Assembly: GCA_038893495.1 (NCBI GenBank)
Contig: JAWARJ010000001.1
Span: 1,539,824 to 1,603,823, forward strand
Direction: 5' to 3'
DNA: 64,000 nucleotides
From: Thermoproteus sp.
GTDB lineage: Archaea > Thermoproteota > Thermoprotei > Thermoproteales > Thermoproteaceae
Numbering within the stretch: the first letter of the stretch is position 1; each line of letters opens with the position of its first letter. The translations under genes were made by a program, and so were the position numbers. The notes below the pieces were generated by a model. It had not been told where the DNA came from. It did no database searches and worked only from the letters and a program-made list of their open reading frames with translations. Positions 24,887 through 33,524 of this stretch are shown one piece after another.

Positions 24887-25339
24887 TTAACTTTTTATTC
24901 TTTTTATAAATATTGATATTAATATAAAATCGATTATTATAAATATATGCATAATAGTACAATATAGACATAAAGCTTGGAGCACGACGAATTCTATATA
25001 CAACAGATAGGGCAATATGGCGAGCCCCAATAGGCGCCAGTAAAATAAAGTCCTCAATATGTACTGCCTCTCGGAGTAGAAGTACGTCGCAACTAGCGCT
25101 ATGTTGAGGGAGAACCATATTGCTGCCAGCCCATCTAGGGGGATCGGGCCTATGTGGGCGTACTGGCTGGAGAGGACCTTGACACAGTCTATAGTGACGC
25201 CAGGGAGAACCGTTTGGGGCAGATAGCAACCTGGCGGCATGTGGCCTAAGACATACCACATATAGAGCACGAGGGCCGACGAGGCCAATCCCCCCGCAGA
25301 AAAGACCACCAACAACGCGAACCAAGCCCTACGTCCCAT
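24887..25339 (-). CDS. VKOR-family thiol-disulfide membrane protein
   Basis: 150 residues with four to five helices. The first pair of cysteines (CYLPQTVLPGVTIDC, near residues 38-52, followed by a conserved Ser in VLSSQYAHIGPIPLDG) and the active-site CLYC (near residues 123-126) in the fourth helix match the vitamin K epoxide reductase family used in place of DsbB. It would reoxidise a disulfide carrier and pass electrons to quinone. No fused thioredoxin domain. Consistent with the other redox proteins in the next 12 kb. The C-terminal tail is Ile- and Lys-rich. Confidence 0.85.
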   Translation of the reverse strand: MGRRAWFALLVVFSAGGLASSALVLYMWYVLGHMPPGCYLPQTVLPGVTIDCVKVLSSQYAHIGPIPLDGLAAIWFSLNIALVATYFYSERQYILRTLFYWRLLGLAILPYLLYIEFVVLQALCLYCTIMHIFIIIDFILISIFIKRIKS

Positions 25340-25375
25340 ATCGGCGAGAACGCGTTGGTATATTTCTGTTTTGAT

Positions 25376-26398
25376 CTATGCCAGTAATGCCTCTATGTGC
25401 GCTAAATATGTTTCCAACTTATCTCTAAGTCCGAACCTAGCGAGATCTCGCTCTACCAACTGCGGGATTTTGGATCTATCCATGGGCGCCGTCTCGCCGT
25501 TTCTATATATAGTGAGCGGTGGGACGTCCTTATCCACAAGGCCGTAGATATGGGAAAGCGGGCCTATATACTTGCCGCCGTAAATCAACGACCCTATCGC
25601 CGTCTTGACGAACTCGCCTATTATGGGACCCAGCTTGGCGTAAGAGGCCGAGCTGTAGCTGGGCCTTATGGGGCCCAAGGTGTTCTTCAAGTTGGAGACA
25701 GTGGTCCCCGCGCCGAAGTTCACAAAGGCCGCGACGTAGCTGTCCCCGAGGTAGCCGTGATGTTCCTTATAGCTGAAGGCGTCCATCACCGAGTTCTTAA
25801 CCTCGTCTCTCGCCTTGACGCCGTAGTACAGAACGGCGCCAGGCCTGACGTAGGAGAAGGGCAGGACTTCCGACTGGGGGCCTATCACGGCGGGGCCCGC
25901 CACATATGTATATTCGTAGGTCTTGCCCCATATCAAAACGTCCCCCTTCACGATGCCGCCGACCTCGCCTCTGATCAAGTCGACGCCGAGCTCCTTCAAT
26001 TTCGCCAAGGCCCACTTCATGACCTCCACGTTGTTGGCCACTATATCGGCGTAGGTCTCCAGGGGCCTGCAGTCCCTTAGGGGCTCTCCGCCCACCTCCA
26101 AATCGACCTTATGGCCGCCGCAGTCCAGTCTAGGCGACTTCAAGAGGTAGGGCGCCACAGAGACGTCTACTTTAGGGATGTCGTCCGGGATGGGGCCGAA
26201 CCTCACGTCGACTTTACAGTATCTGTCCAACGATAGGGGGAGGCCGAGGTCCCGGCCCTCTATGTAGATAGTGGCGCCGTCGTGCTTTCCACAAAGCGAG
26301 AGGGCGACAAGCTCGACGATCCTAAAGCCGCCGACTATGGCGTAGGCCGCCGGCACCAACAGCCTGGGCTTAAGGCTCCCAACTAGAGCCAGCTCCAT
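25376..26398 (-). CDS. Left-handed beta-helix (GlmU-like C-terminal) protein
   Basis: 340 residues. The N-terminal 155 residues look like a reduced nucleotidyltransferase-type alpha-beta domain with no clear GG-x-G-x-R-L motif. Residues 160-300 are a hexapeptide-repeat helix: AGPAVIGPQSEVLPFSYVRPGAVL, then GYLGDSYVAAFVNFGAGTTVSNL (N-F-G-A-G-T is characteristic) and IGSLIYGGKYIGPLSHI. The N-F-G-A-G-T stretch matches the C-terminal acetyltransferase part of GlmU-like and DUF4954-like proteins. The reaction is uncertain: sugar-phosphate acetylation or a binding role. Neighbours give no help. Confidence 0.65.
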   Translation of the reverse strand: MELALVGSLKPRLLVPAAYAIVGGFRIVELVALSLCGKHDGATIYIEGRDLGLPLSLDRYCKVDVRFGPIPDDIPKVDVSVAPYLLKSPRLDCGGHKVDLEVGGEPLRDCRPLETYADIVANNVEVMKWALAKLKELGVDLIRGEVGGIVKGDVLIWGKTYEYTYVAGPAVIGPQSEVLPFSYVRPGAVLYYGVKARDEVKNSVMDAFSYKEHHGYLGDSYVAAFVNFGAGTTVSNLKNTLGPIRPSYSSASYAKLGPIIGEFVKTAIGSLIYGGKYIGPLSHIYGLVDKDVPPLTIYRNGETAPMDRSKIPQLVERDLARFGLRDKLETYLAHIEALLA

Positions 26399-26440
26399 AG
26401 AGGACAGGACTTACTTAATTAATTTCGTCTTGGGGCCTTT

Positions 26441-29236
26441 CTACTGCTCTAGGAGTCTCGCCTTTAGGTGCTCCTTCTCCGCCTCGATTAAAATCTCGGT
26501 CAGCTTGTTCAAATCGGCGCCGTTGGTCTTCGCAAGGAGCGCCTCGAGGTCCTCAGTGGGCACCCTACTGGCCAGCGCGTATAGGCCCTTCCAGCCGTAT
26601 TTCTCCAAGAGGGCTCTGGTCCTGGCGGCCTCCTCGGCTCTACGCTTCACTTCGCGCTCGATGTTGTCCGTAGAGAAGTATCTGATCACGCCTAGAGGCC
26701 CTCCGCACTTGGGGCACTTCAACTCGTAGACCTCGCCGACTTTCATCAGTCCCGTCCAGCCGCAATCGGCGCAGACGAAGACCATAGAGGTATTCAACAG
26801 TCTTGCCTTAGTGCTCTCCAACACCAGCCGCCTCAGCCTCTCTGGCGGAATTACTTCCAGTCTGTGGGCGAGCTTGTCGTAAGCGACCTTGCCCAGATAG
26901 GTCTGGCCCCTCACGACCTTTAGGGCCGCGCGCCCCTCCTTTAGGTCCTGGAGGACCCGCCATAAAGACTCCAGGTCTATGTCTTGCTCTAAGGCCTCCC
27001 TCAACACCTCGTCAAAGACAGGCGTGCCGCTGAAGGCCTCCACTAGCTTCCCGATGCTCACGCTATATATGTCGGCCTCTTTGTCTATGGCGCCGAACCT
27101 CTTAGCCACATGTAAAAACCTCCTCTTGAAGGATCCCGATTTCACCAAGGCGGCTTTGACTAACTCCGCCAGCTCTGTGGGCTGGAGGCCGGCCAGCTTG
27201 TATATGGTCTTGGCGACCAGCTCCGCGTCTAGGGGCCTCGAGGCTTGTATGATTACAGAATATGGGTCTTGGTGGAAGCCCACGGGGATCTCCAATTCTT
27301 TTATCAAGAGCTCGCCCAACAATTTAGACAAAGTCCTGTTGGCCAACGTGCCGAGGTGGGCGTGGACTATTACGATATTCTCGGCGAATTGCTCCACCAC
27401 TATGGTCTTGTCGTCTGGCAGGAATTCCGCCGGCTGTTTGAACAGCTCCTCCACTACATATCTAGCGACCTCTTCGGCCATCCCCATATCCCTCAAGACC
27501 CTCACAGCATCGGCCCTGTCCAGACCTCTAAGTCTTCTCTTCAGCGCGCCGACGCCTTGAGCCACTTCGAACGGCACCGGTATCTCCTCGCCGACCCAGC
27601 TGGGTATGGCGCCAGTCGGGTCGTTTATCTCGGCGACCTTTATGGCCCTCCCATCGACCTCCGTGATGATCCAAGGCCTCCCCCTAAATACAAACTTCAC
27701 GCCCGGAGTACCGTATTCAGCCACAAAGGCCTCGTCTAGAGTCCCAATGAGCTCGCCCGTCTTGACGTTTATCACGGCGTATTGCCTCTCGTCCGGTATC
27801 ATCGAGAGCGTCTCGTAGAAGTACCTATAGAACCCCCTATTGCGCGGCCTGACCACCACGTCGTCCTCCTCGAAGTATAGGGCCAGCCGCGGCCTCAACT
27901 GGCTCATGAACTTCGCCACCCTCCTCAACTCGTCCGGCGTCAAGTCCCTATAGGGATACGCCCGCCTAATCACCTCGTAGAGCTCCTGTATCCTCCATCG
28001 CGGCTTCAACATCAGAAAGGCAGCGATCTGGTTGGCCAAGACGTCGTAGGGCTTGTAGGGGACCTTAGTGGCCTCGAGGAGGCCCGCCTTGGCCCTCCTT
28101 ATGATCTCGAAGGCCTCTAGGACGTCGTTTATGTCCTCCCCAATTATTACCCCCTTCGGCATTAAGGTCAACTTATGTCCGCTCCTGCCGACCCTCTGCA
28201 CAAGCCTCACCACCTGGTGGGGCGAGATGTATTGTATCACCAAATCCACATGGCCTATATCTATGCCTAGCTCTAAGCTCGACGTGGCGACCACCGCCTT
28301 GAGCTCGCCGTTCTTCAAGCCGCTCTCCACGGAGAGCCTCACCATCTTGGAGAGCGAGGAGTGGTGGACCGAGATGGGCAGGTCGGGGTAGGCTTGGGCC
28401 AGCCTGAAGCCTAGGAGCTCTGCCATGCTCCTGGTGTTCACGAAGATCAACGTGGTCTTGTGGCTCTCCACTAGCTCCTTGATGGCCCTCAGCCTGGCTA
28501 CCACCTCCTCATGCATGGAAAGTCTCTGGGCGTCTTCCCGATCCTTCTCGGTCGGCATAGGCCTAATAACGTCGAGCTTCATGCGCCTAACTATGTTCAC
28601 TTGGACTATCTTGTAGGGCCTATCTACCCCGAAGAGGAACTTCGCCACCTCGTCGACAGAGCCAACCGTCGCAGAGAGACCCACTATTTGTAGGTCCCTC
28701 CCGGCGTGATATCTCAGCCGCTCCAACGTGACGCTCAACTGGACGCCCCTTTTGTCTTCCGCCAGCTCGTGGACTTCGTCCACGACGACCCACCTCAACT
28801 GCTTCAAGTGCTCTAAGAGTCTCTTCCCCGTCAATATAGCCTGTAGCATCTCAGGCGTCGTTATGAGCATATGCGGCGGGTTGCGGCTCTGCCTCTGCCT
28901 ATCGGCCTCGTCCGTATCGCCGTGCCTAACGTCGACCGATATGCCCAACTTAGAGCCCCACCACTTGAGCCTGTCCAGAAGGTCCCGATTGAGGGCCCTA
29001 AGCGGCGTTATGTAGAGCACATAGATGCCGGGGTCTTTAGGGCTCAGCTCGAGCAACTTGGAGAATATGGGCAGTATGGCCGCCTCGGTCTTGCCGGACC
29101 CCGTGGGCGCTATAATCAACACGTTGTGGCCCTCGAGTATTAGGGGTATGGCGAGCCTCTGGGGCTCTGTCGGCTCGTCGAAGCCCCTCTCGGCGAGGGC
29201 CCTCCTAATCGCTTCATGCAACGCGGCGAAGGTCAC
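26441..29236 (-). CDS. lhr: Lhr-type DNA/RNA helicase
   Basis: 931 residues, the Lhr-core size. Motif I APTGSGKTEAAILP (near residue 40), motif II VVVDEVHEL, motif III GLSATVG, motif VI QRVGRSGH are present, followed by the Lhr winged-helix and Lhr-specific domains (EEIPVPFEVA, then IIVHAHLGTLANRTLSKLLGE-type region, here VIVHAHLGTLAN). A C-terminal zinc knuckle is visible: FVCADCGWTG, then KCPKCGG. Lhr enzymes translocate 3'-5' and act in archaeal DNA repair and fork rescue. Start ATG at 29236. All motor motifs are intact. Confidence 0.93.
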   Translation of the reverse strand: MTFAALHEAIRRALAERGFDEPTEPQRLAIPLILEGHNVLIIAPTGSGKTEAAILPIFSKLLELSPKDPGIYVLYITPLRALNRDLLDRLKWWGSKLGISVDVRHGDTDEADRQRQSRNPPHMLITTPEMLQAILTGKRLLEHLKQLRWVVVDEVHELAEDKRGVQLSVTLERLRYHAGRDLQIVGLSATVGSVDEVAKFLFGVDRPYKIVQVNIVRRMKLDVIRPMPTEKDREDAQRLSMHEEVVARLRAIKELVESHKTTLIFVNTRSMAELLGFRLAQAYPDLPISVHHSSLSKMVRLSVESGLKNGELKAVVATSSLELGIDIGHVDLVIQYISPHQVVRLVQRVGRSGHKLTLMPKGVIIGEDINDVLEAFEIIRRAKAGLLEATKVPYKPYDVLANQIAAFLMLKPRWRIQELYEVIRRAYPYRDLTPDELRRVAKFMSQLRPRLALYFEEDDVVVRPRNRGFYRYFYETLSMIPDERQYAVINVKTGELIGTLDEAFVAEYGTPGVKFVFRGRPWIITEVDGRAIKVAEINDPTGAIPSWVGEEIPVPFEVAQGVGALKRRLRGLDRADAVRVLRDMGMAEEVARYVVEELFKQPAEFLPDDKTIVVEQFAENIVIVHAHLGTLANRTLSKLLGELLIKELEIPVGFHQDPYSVIIQASRPLDAELVAKTIYKLAGLQPTELAELVKAALVKSGSFKRRFLHVAKRFGAIDKEADIYSVSIGKLVEAFSGTPVFDEVLREALEQDIDLESLWRVLQDLKEGRAALKVVRGQTYLGKVAYDKLAHRLEVIPPERLRRLVLESTKARLLNTSMVFVCADCGWTGLMKVGEVYELKCPKCGGPLGVIRYFSTDNIEREVKRRAEEAARTRALLEKYGWKGLYALASRVPTEDLEALLAKTNGADLNKLTEILIEAEKEHLKARLLEQ

Positions 29237-29325
29237 GACGGGAGGCTTATAGAGGAATTAAAAACGTTTTTGACCTCGCGGATCTTGTTAGAATAATACA
29301 TATTAATAGGGGTCTTGTGGCCTCT

Positions 29326-29889
29326 ATGCGTTGGGCTGTCTTACTGCCGCTGTTGGCCGTCTTGGCCCTCTCGGCACAGACCTACCAAATACTGATCGGG
29401 CCCAATAGGACCGTCCCGGTGGTCTACAACGGTAGCCTCATAGTCAACGGGACTGTCTACAATATGCCGCAGGGTAGCTATACCTGGCTCCCACTGCCCT
29501 CGACGGCCAAGACGCCTCTGGCGATAATAGGGCTAAGCTACCCCTTTTCGGCATGTACCCTACAACAAAGCCCTTACGGCTTCTATATATCTTGCCCCCA
29601 AAACGCGCCTATGACTGTCGTCTATGTCGCCTCGCCTGGCTACAGCCTCTATTGCGACCAACAGCCCATATCACAACAGGCGCAAGACCTCGTGAAGATC
29701 TTGCAGTACAACGCCTTGAGGCTCAACTGCAAGCTCGTCAGCGGCGCTATAAGCCCCAGCTTAAACCCCTCGGCGACGGTCCTGGCGGCGGCTCTAGGCG
29801 CCGTCACGTTGGCCCTAGGCGTGATTGTGGCGGGGCTTATGTTGGTAGTCGCTCTTAGGCGAAGAGAAGGAGTAGAGTCTTCTCGGTGA
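29326..29889 (+). CDS. Secreted/membrane-anchored hypothetical protein
   Basis: About 187 residues from the ATG at 29326 (an in-frame GTG lies at 29317). A signal peptide is clear: AVLLPLLAVLALSAQTYQ (residues 3-20, cleavable after ALSA). The outside region has several N-x-T/S sites and three cysteines. A C-terminal helix (ATVLAAALGAVTLALGVIVAGLMLVVALRR, split near 145-175) anchors it, with a short basic cytoplasmic tail. A TATA element (AATACATATTAATAGG, 29294-29309) supports a start near 29326. The gene overlaps the convergent CBS gene by 35 bases. Function unknown. Confidence 0.65.
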   Translation: MRWAVLLPLLAVLALSAQTYQILIGPNRTVPVVYNGSLIVNGTVYNMPQGSYTWLPLPSTAKTPLAIIGLSYPFSACTLQQSPYGFYISCPQNAPMTVVYVASPGYSLYCDQQPISQQAQDLVKILQYNALRLNCKLVSGAISPSLNPSATVLAAALGAVTLALGVIVAGLMLVVALRRREGVESSR

Positions 29890-30685
29890 CCATCCCGATC
29901 ACGTTGCCCGTCTCTCTGTCCACCACCGGCACGCCGCCTACGTCGTACTCCAACATCTTCTTAACGACGTCGGTCACATAGTCGTCGGGCGTGGCCAGAA
30001 AGATGGGCGACTTAGCTATGTTTATGGCATATTCATTTACTATCTCGTCGACCTCGCCCTCCCTGGCCCTATTTAGCGTATTTTCGTCGGAGAAATACCT
30101 CAAGACGTCCTTCACGTGCAACATAGAGATGACCTTGCCCCTCTCGTCCACAATGGGATAGCGCCTAAACCTATAGACCGTTATGCCCTCCAGGGCGTCC
30201 ATCACGGTGGAGTATCTAGTAAGCACGTAGACTATGCGAGTCATCACGTCCCTCACCTGATGGGGGAAGCCGGCTTGAGCCACTATCTTCATGGCGTCCC
30301 ACTCTGTGAATATGCCAACCAGCCTCCCCTCGTCGTCGACTATAGGCATCGAGCCGAAGTTGTGCTTCAGGAACAGTGAGATCGCCTCGCCGACCGTCAT
30401 GTCCGGCCTGGCGGTGATCACATTGCGGGTTGCGAACTCCAGGGCGGGGCGCATATATACGTCGCCGTAGAGAGACTTCTCGCCGGACTCCAAAAAGGAA
30501 TATATCGCGTCGAGGACGTCCAGCGCGGTAATTATGCCGAGGAGAGTCTTGTCCTTCACTATGGGCAACCTCCTTATGTCTAGCTCCACCATTTTGCGGA
30601 GGGCGTCGACGACTCTATCCTTCTCGCCTATAGTCACTACGTTTTTAGTGGCCACTTGAGACAGGGGCGTACTCAAGACATCCAC
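29855..30685 (-). CDS. Protein with four CBS domains
   Basis: 276 residues built of four CBS modules: ATKNVVTIGEKDRVVDALRKM (1), FATRNVITARPDMTVGEAISLFL (2), VRDVMTRIVYVLTRYSTVMDAL (3) and IAKSPIFLATPDDYVTDVVKKML (4). No catalytic domain is attached. Tandem CBS proteins bind adenine nucleotides and regulate partner enzymes or channels; the partner is not evident. It follows nothing closely on its strand; the next gene upstream is the ITPase, 16 bases away, so they may be cotranscribed. Confidence 0.9.
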   Translation of the reverse strand: MDVLSTPLSQVATKNVVTIGEKDRVVDALRKMVELDIRRLPIVKDKTLLGIITALDVLDAIYSFLESGEKSLYGDVYMRPALEFATRNVITARPDMTVGEAISLFLKHNFGSMPIVDDEGRLVGIFTEWDAMKIVAQAGFPHQVRDVMTRIVYVLTRYSTVMDALEGITVYRFRRYPIVDERGKVISMLHVKDVLRYFSDENTLNRAREGEVDEIVNEYAINIAKSPIFLATPDDYVTDVVKKMLEYDVGGVPVVDRETGNVIGMVTEKTLLLLFA

Positions 30686-30701
30686 GAAATTAGTTTGCCT
30701 A

Positions 30702-31256
30702 TTATTTATATGTCTTCAACCACTCCGCCAAGGCGGTAAAAGCCTTGGCCCTATGGGAAATCGAAGACTTTTCGTCTACGCCAAGCTCTGCAAACGTCTT
30801 GACGTAGCCCTTAGGTATGAATATCGGGTCGAAGCCAAAGCCGCCGAGTCCCCTAGGTCTGTCCGAAATATACCCCTCCACCAGCCCCGTAAAGACCTTG
30901 ACAGAGCCGCCTATACATATAGCCACCGCCGACTTGAAGACGGCGCCCCTATCCACAACGCCCTCCAGCAGTTTGAGCACGCCCGAAAGGCCTAAAGTGC
31001 GATAGACGTATTCCGAATAGGGGCCCGGAAAGCCGTTGAGAGCCTTTATGTAAAGCCCGTCGTCTTCCACCACTATCAAGTCCTCGCCCTCCTGGCAGAG
31101 CCTCGACGCGGCCGCCTCAGCTATGGCCTCTACGTCGTCCGCCTGTATTTCTAACTTCTTGACTTTTTTCTGCTCCACATCGATTGAATACCTACGAAGG
31201 ACCGACCGCGCCTCAACTACCTTATTGGGGTTAGAAGTCGCGAAGAATATCTTCAT
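30702..31256 (-). CDS. XTP/dITP pyrophosphatase (RdgB/HAM1 family)
   Basis: 184 residues, normal length. The N-terminal FFATSNPNKVVEARSVL carries the nucleotide-binding SN-x-x-K motif, VVEDDGLYIKALNGFPGPYSEYV carries the catalytic acids, and GFGFDPIFIPKGY and SISHRAKAFTAL complete the substrate pocket. It hydrolyses non-canonical purine nucleoside triphosphates to monophosphates and so keeps deaminated bases out of DNA and RNA. Start ATG at 31256 overlaps the PDO stop by one base, so expression is coupled. Confidence 0.92.
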   Translation of the reverse strand: MKIFFATSNPNKVVEARSVLRRYSIDVEQKKVKKLEIQADDVEAIAEAAASRLCQEGEDLIVVEDDGLYIKALNGFPGPYSEYVYRTLGLSGVLKLLEGVVDRGAVFKSAVAICIGGSVKVFTGLVEGYISDRPRGLGGFGFDPIFIPKGYVKTFAELGVDEKSSISHRAKAFTALAEWLKTYK

Positions 31257-31993
31257 TAAACGCCTGCGTACTCCTTGACGCGAGCCAACAGCTCGTGTTC
31301 AGGCGGCACCCCCACGAATTCCATATTGCCCATCGGGTCTCCCTCCCTCAACAATATGACGGCGGGGACCCCGGTGACGCCGTACTGGTCGGCTATATCG
31401 GGGTTCTCGTAGGCCTCCACCATGACGGAGACCACCTTGCCTTTGCTCTCATAGGCGAACATATTGGCCAGAAGGACTGCGTAGGGGCAGTAGGGACAAG
31501 ACGGCGTGACGACAGTCATCACGTATACTCTCTTCTGGGCCTTTTCGACAAGAGTAGCCAGCTCGTTTTTAGTCCTGGCTCTAAGGCCGGTACGGCCTGT
31601 GGAGAGCCTCACGATAGTCTCTATGAAGGCCCTCACTTCTTCGCCCAGCGGGGCGCCCCAATACCTAATAAACCCATCGCCGAAATATATCGCAGGGACT
31701 CGAGAGGCGTCTACTCCAAATTTAGCCGCCGCGTCTGCATCTCTATCTACGTCGTACTTCTTTACGACCAACTTATCGGGGGGAGCCAGCTGGCTCAACA
31801 GGTCTAGGAGCTCCTCCGTGGGGACACACCAATTGGTCTCCCTCCCCCCACAACTGTTGTTCTTGAAAAAGTTAATTTCAACTGGAGATTCCATTTGGGA
31901 TAAAGTCTCCTTGATGATCTCTTTAGTCTCCTCGTCGACCTCTATATGAGGCACCTCGACAGGCGCAGGGCCTATAGGCGTTGCTTCTCCCAT
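31256..31993 (-). CDS. Protein disulfide oxidoreductase (double thioredoxin fold)
   Basis: 245 residues with two glutaredoxin/thioredoxin-like units, the archaeal PDO layout. The C-terminal unit has the active site CPYC (Cys166, Cys169) in VVTPSCPYCPYAVLL. In the N-terminal unit the expected CxxC is replaced by Cys48 and Cys56 (SCGGRETNWC), a spacing of seven residues. The remainder of each fold, including cis-Pro segments (RVPAIYFG and GVPAVILL), is intact. PDO forms cytosolic disulfides and partners with thioredoxin reductase. The changed N-terminal site may limit it to a binding or structural role. Confidence 0.88.
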   Translation of the reverse strand: MGEATPIGPAPVEVPHIEVDEETKEIIKETLSQMESPVEINFFKNNSCGGRETNWCVPTEELLDLLSQLAPPDKLVVKKYDVDRDADAAAKFGVDASRVPAIYFGDGFIRYWGAPLGEEVRAFIETIVRLSTGRTGLRARTKNELATLVEKAQKRVYVMTVVTPSCPYCPYAVLLANMFAYESKGKVVSVMVEAYENPDIADQYGVTGVPAVILLREGDPMGNMEFVGVPPEHELLARVKEYAGV

Positions 31994-32012
31994 GAAATCC
32001 TCAACCCGTATG

Positions 32013-32426
32013 TCATTTTTTACTTTTTCTCTTCTTCTTTCTACTCCTCTTGGACTTTTTAGCCTTCTTTTTCTTCTTCTTGGCCTTCCTCTTCTTCTTT
32101 TTCTTCGTCTTCCGTTTCGCCTCGCCGGCCTCCTCCACTATCTTCGCTATGGAGTCCAGAATCTCCTTATATTTGGCCTCAAGGGCTTTACTCAACGCCT
32201 GGACGTCGACATCGCCCTCGTGGGTCCACGCCGATATGTCTAGAACTAGGCCCATCCCGTCCACATAACGCCAGGGGTCGTGCGTGGCCGTTACTATCTC
32301 CCTAACTGCCTCTCTAGTCAACCTCTTGCCCACCGGTATGTTGGCATAGAGGTAGCCGAGAGCTCTGTCATGCACTACTCTAAACGTCAAAGGGCCTTGC
32401 ACCTCTACGAGTACCTCCTCGGACAC
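32013..32426 (-). CDS. Hypothetical protein with long lysine/arginine tail
   Basis: 137 residues. Residues 1-95 form a compact alpha-beta domain (VQGPLTFRVVHDRALGYLYANI, then a helix and DGMGLVLDISAWT), ending in a helix (KYKEILDSIAKIVEEAGEA). From residue about 103 to the end nearly every residue is Lys or Arg, a strongly basic tail of about 34 residues, like those of archaeal ribosome- or DNA-contacting proteins. Not recognised. The DNA encoding the tail is A/G-rich and repetitive (AAG and AAA codons), so length variation between strains is likely. Confidence 0.65.
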   Translation of the reverse strand: MSEEVLVEVQGPLTFRVVHDRALGYLYANIPVGKRLTREAVREIVTATHDPWRYVDGMGLVLDISAWTHEGDVDVQALSKALEAKYKEILDSIAKIVEEAGEAKRKTKKKKKRKAKKKKKKAKKSKRSRKKKRKSKK

Positions 32427-32475
32427 TTGCGCGTTATCCCACTACTTTATATATTTATATAGGGCGAAAAAGAGC

Positions 32476-33402
32476 CTACTTATATTTAGGCGGCAGGGAG
32501 GACAGGAGCTTACGTATGGCCTCTACGCTTTGGGCGAACTTTACCTTCTCCTCAGAGTTTAGCTCCACCTCGAGGACCTTCAACGCCCCACCTCTGCCCA
32601 ATACTATAGGGACTTCGACAGGCACGTCCGTCACGCCGTACTCGCCCTTGAGGACCACAGAGGCTATGAGGGCCCTCCGTTCGTCCCTCTTGACGGCCTT
32701 AGCCATAATGGCGACGCCAGCGCCAGGGCCCCAGTTGGAAGAGAAGCCTCTGAGCTCCGTAATACGCGCGCCGGCCTTGACCGTCTCGTCCACGACTTCT
32801 TTCAACTCTTCAGGCCTTAACAATTTGTCCAGCGGGACTCCATGGACGAAGCTCTTGCTGGGCACCGGGAACATGCTCTCTCCATGTTGGCCGAGGACTA
32901 TGGGTATTATAGACGCCGGCGAGACTCCGAGCTTCTGCCCCGCGTAGAAGGCCAGCCTCCCTCCGTCCAACACGCCGCTGAAGCCTATCACCCTCTCCCT
33001 CGGGAAGCCAGTCGCCCTCCACATGACGTAGGTCATTGCGTCTAGAGGGTTCGTGGTAAGGATGACGACCGAGTCGGGGGCGTATTTAACTATCTCCTTA
33101 CCTATATTGTACACTATCTCGGCGTTTTGTTCCAACAGCTGTTCCCTGGTCATGCCGGGCTTCCTGGGGAGTCCGGCGGTCACTATCACCAGATCGCTAC
33201 CCTTCATGTCGGCATAGTCGTTAGACCCCGTATAATAGACATCGAGGCCCAATATCGAAGACATGTGGTTTAGATCCAACGCCTCGCCTTGCGGGAGGCC
33301 CTTCACTATGTCTATAAGTACTATCTTGTTGTCGACGCCCAAAACGCCGAGCATCGCGGCCGTGGTGGCGCCCACCCTTCCGCTTCCGACTACCGTTATC
33401 AT
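32476..33402 (-). CDS. mdh: Malate dehydrogenase (LDH/MDH superfamily)
   Basis: 308 residues from the ATG at 33402. NAD-binding GSGRVGATTAAML is at the start, the Asp that sets NAD preference follows in VLIDIVKG, GLPRKPGMTREQLLEQN has the Arg pair of malate (not lactate) enzymes, and IVLGQHGESMFP contains the catalytic His. It interconverts malate and oxaloacetate. A longer frame to 33432 is rejected because a TATA element read as TTATATATGG (about 33429-33421) lies 23 bases before the shorter start. Together with the fumarase in this window it fits the citric acid cycle. Confidence 0.92.
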   Translation of the reverse strand: MITVVGSGRVGATTAAMLGVLGVDNKIVLIDIVKGLPQGEALDLNHMSSILGLDVYYTGSNDYADMKGSDLVIVTAGLPRKPGMTREQLLEQNAEIVYNIGKEIVKYAPDSVVILTTNPLDAMTYVMWRATGFPRERVIGFSGVLDGGRLAFYAGQKLGVSPASIIPIVLGQHGESMFPVPSKSFVHGVPLDKLLRPEELKEVVDETVKAGARITELRGFSSNWGPGAGVAIMAKAVKRDERRALIASVVLKGEYGVTDVPVEVPIVLGRGGALKVLEVELNSEEKVKFAQSVEAIRKLLSSLPPKYK

Positions 33403-33524
33403 AGAAATGAGGAGGGGAGCCATATATAACAATCCACTACGACTACTACGCCTCTTTAGATTCGCCTCTTGATAAAGCTTCGACGATTTGCCGAAGGCCT
33501 ACGGCGAGAAAACGCTATAAGAAA
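33403..33524. other. Intergenic region between the mdh and CoA-reductase-like genes
   Basis: Contains the mdh promoter (TATA 33421-33432, minus strand). The rest shows no gene or RNA features. Confidence 0.5.
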
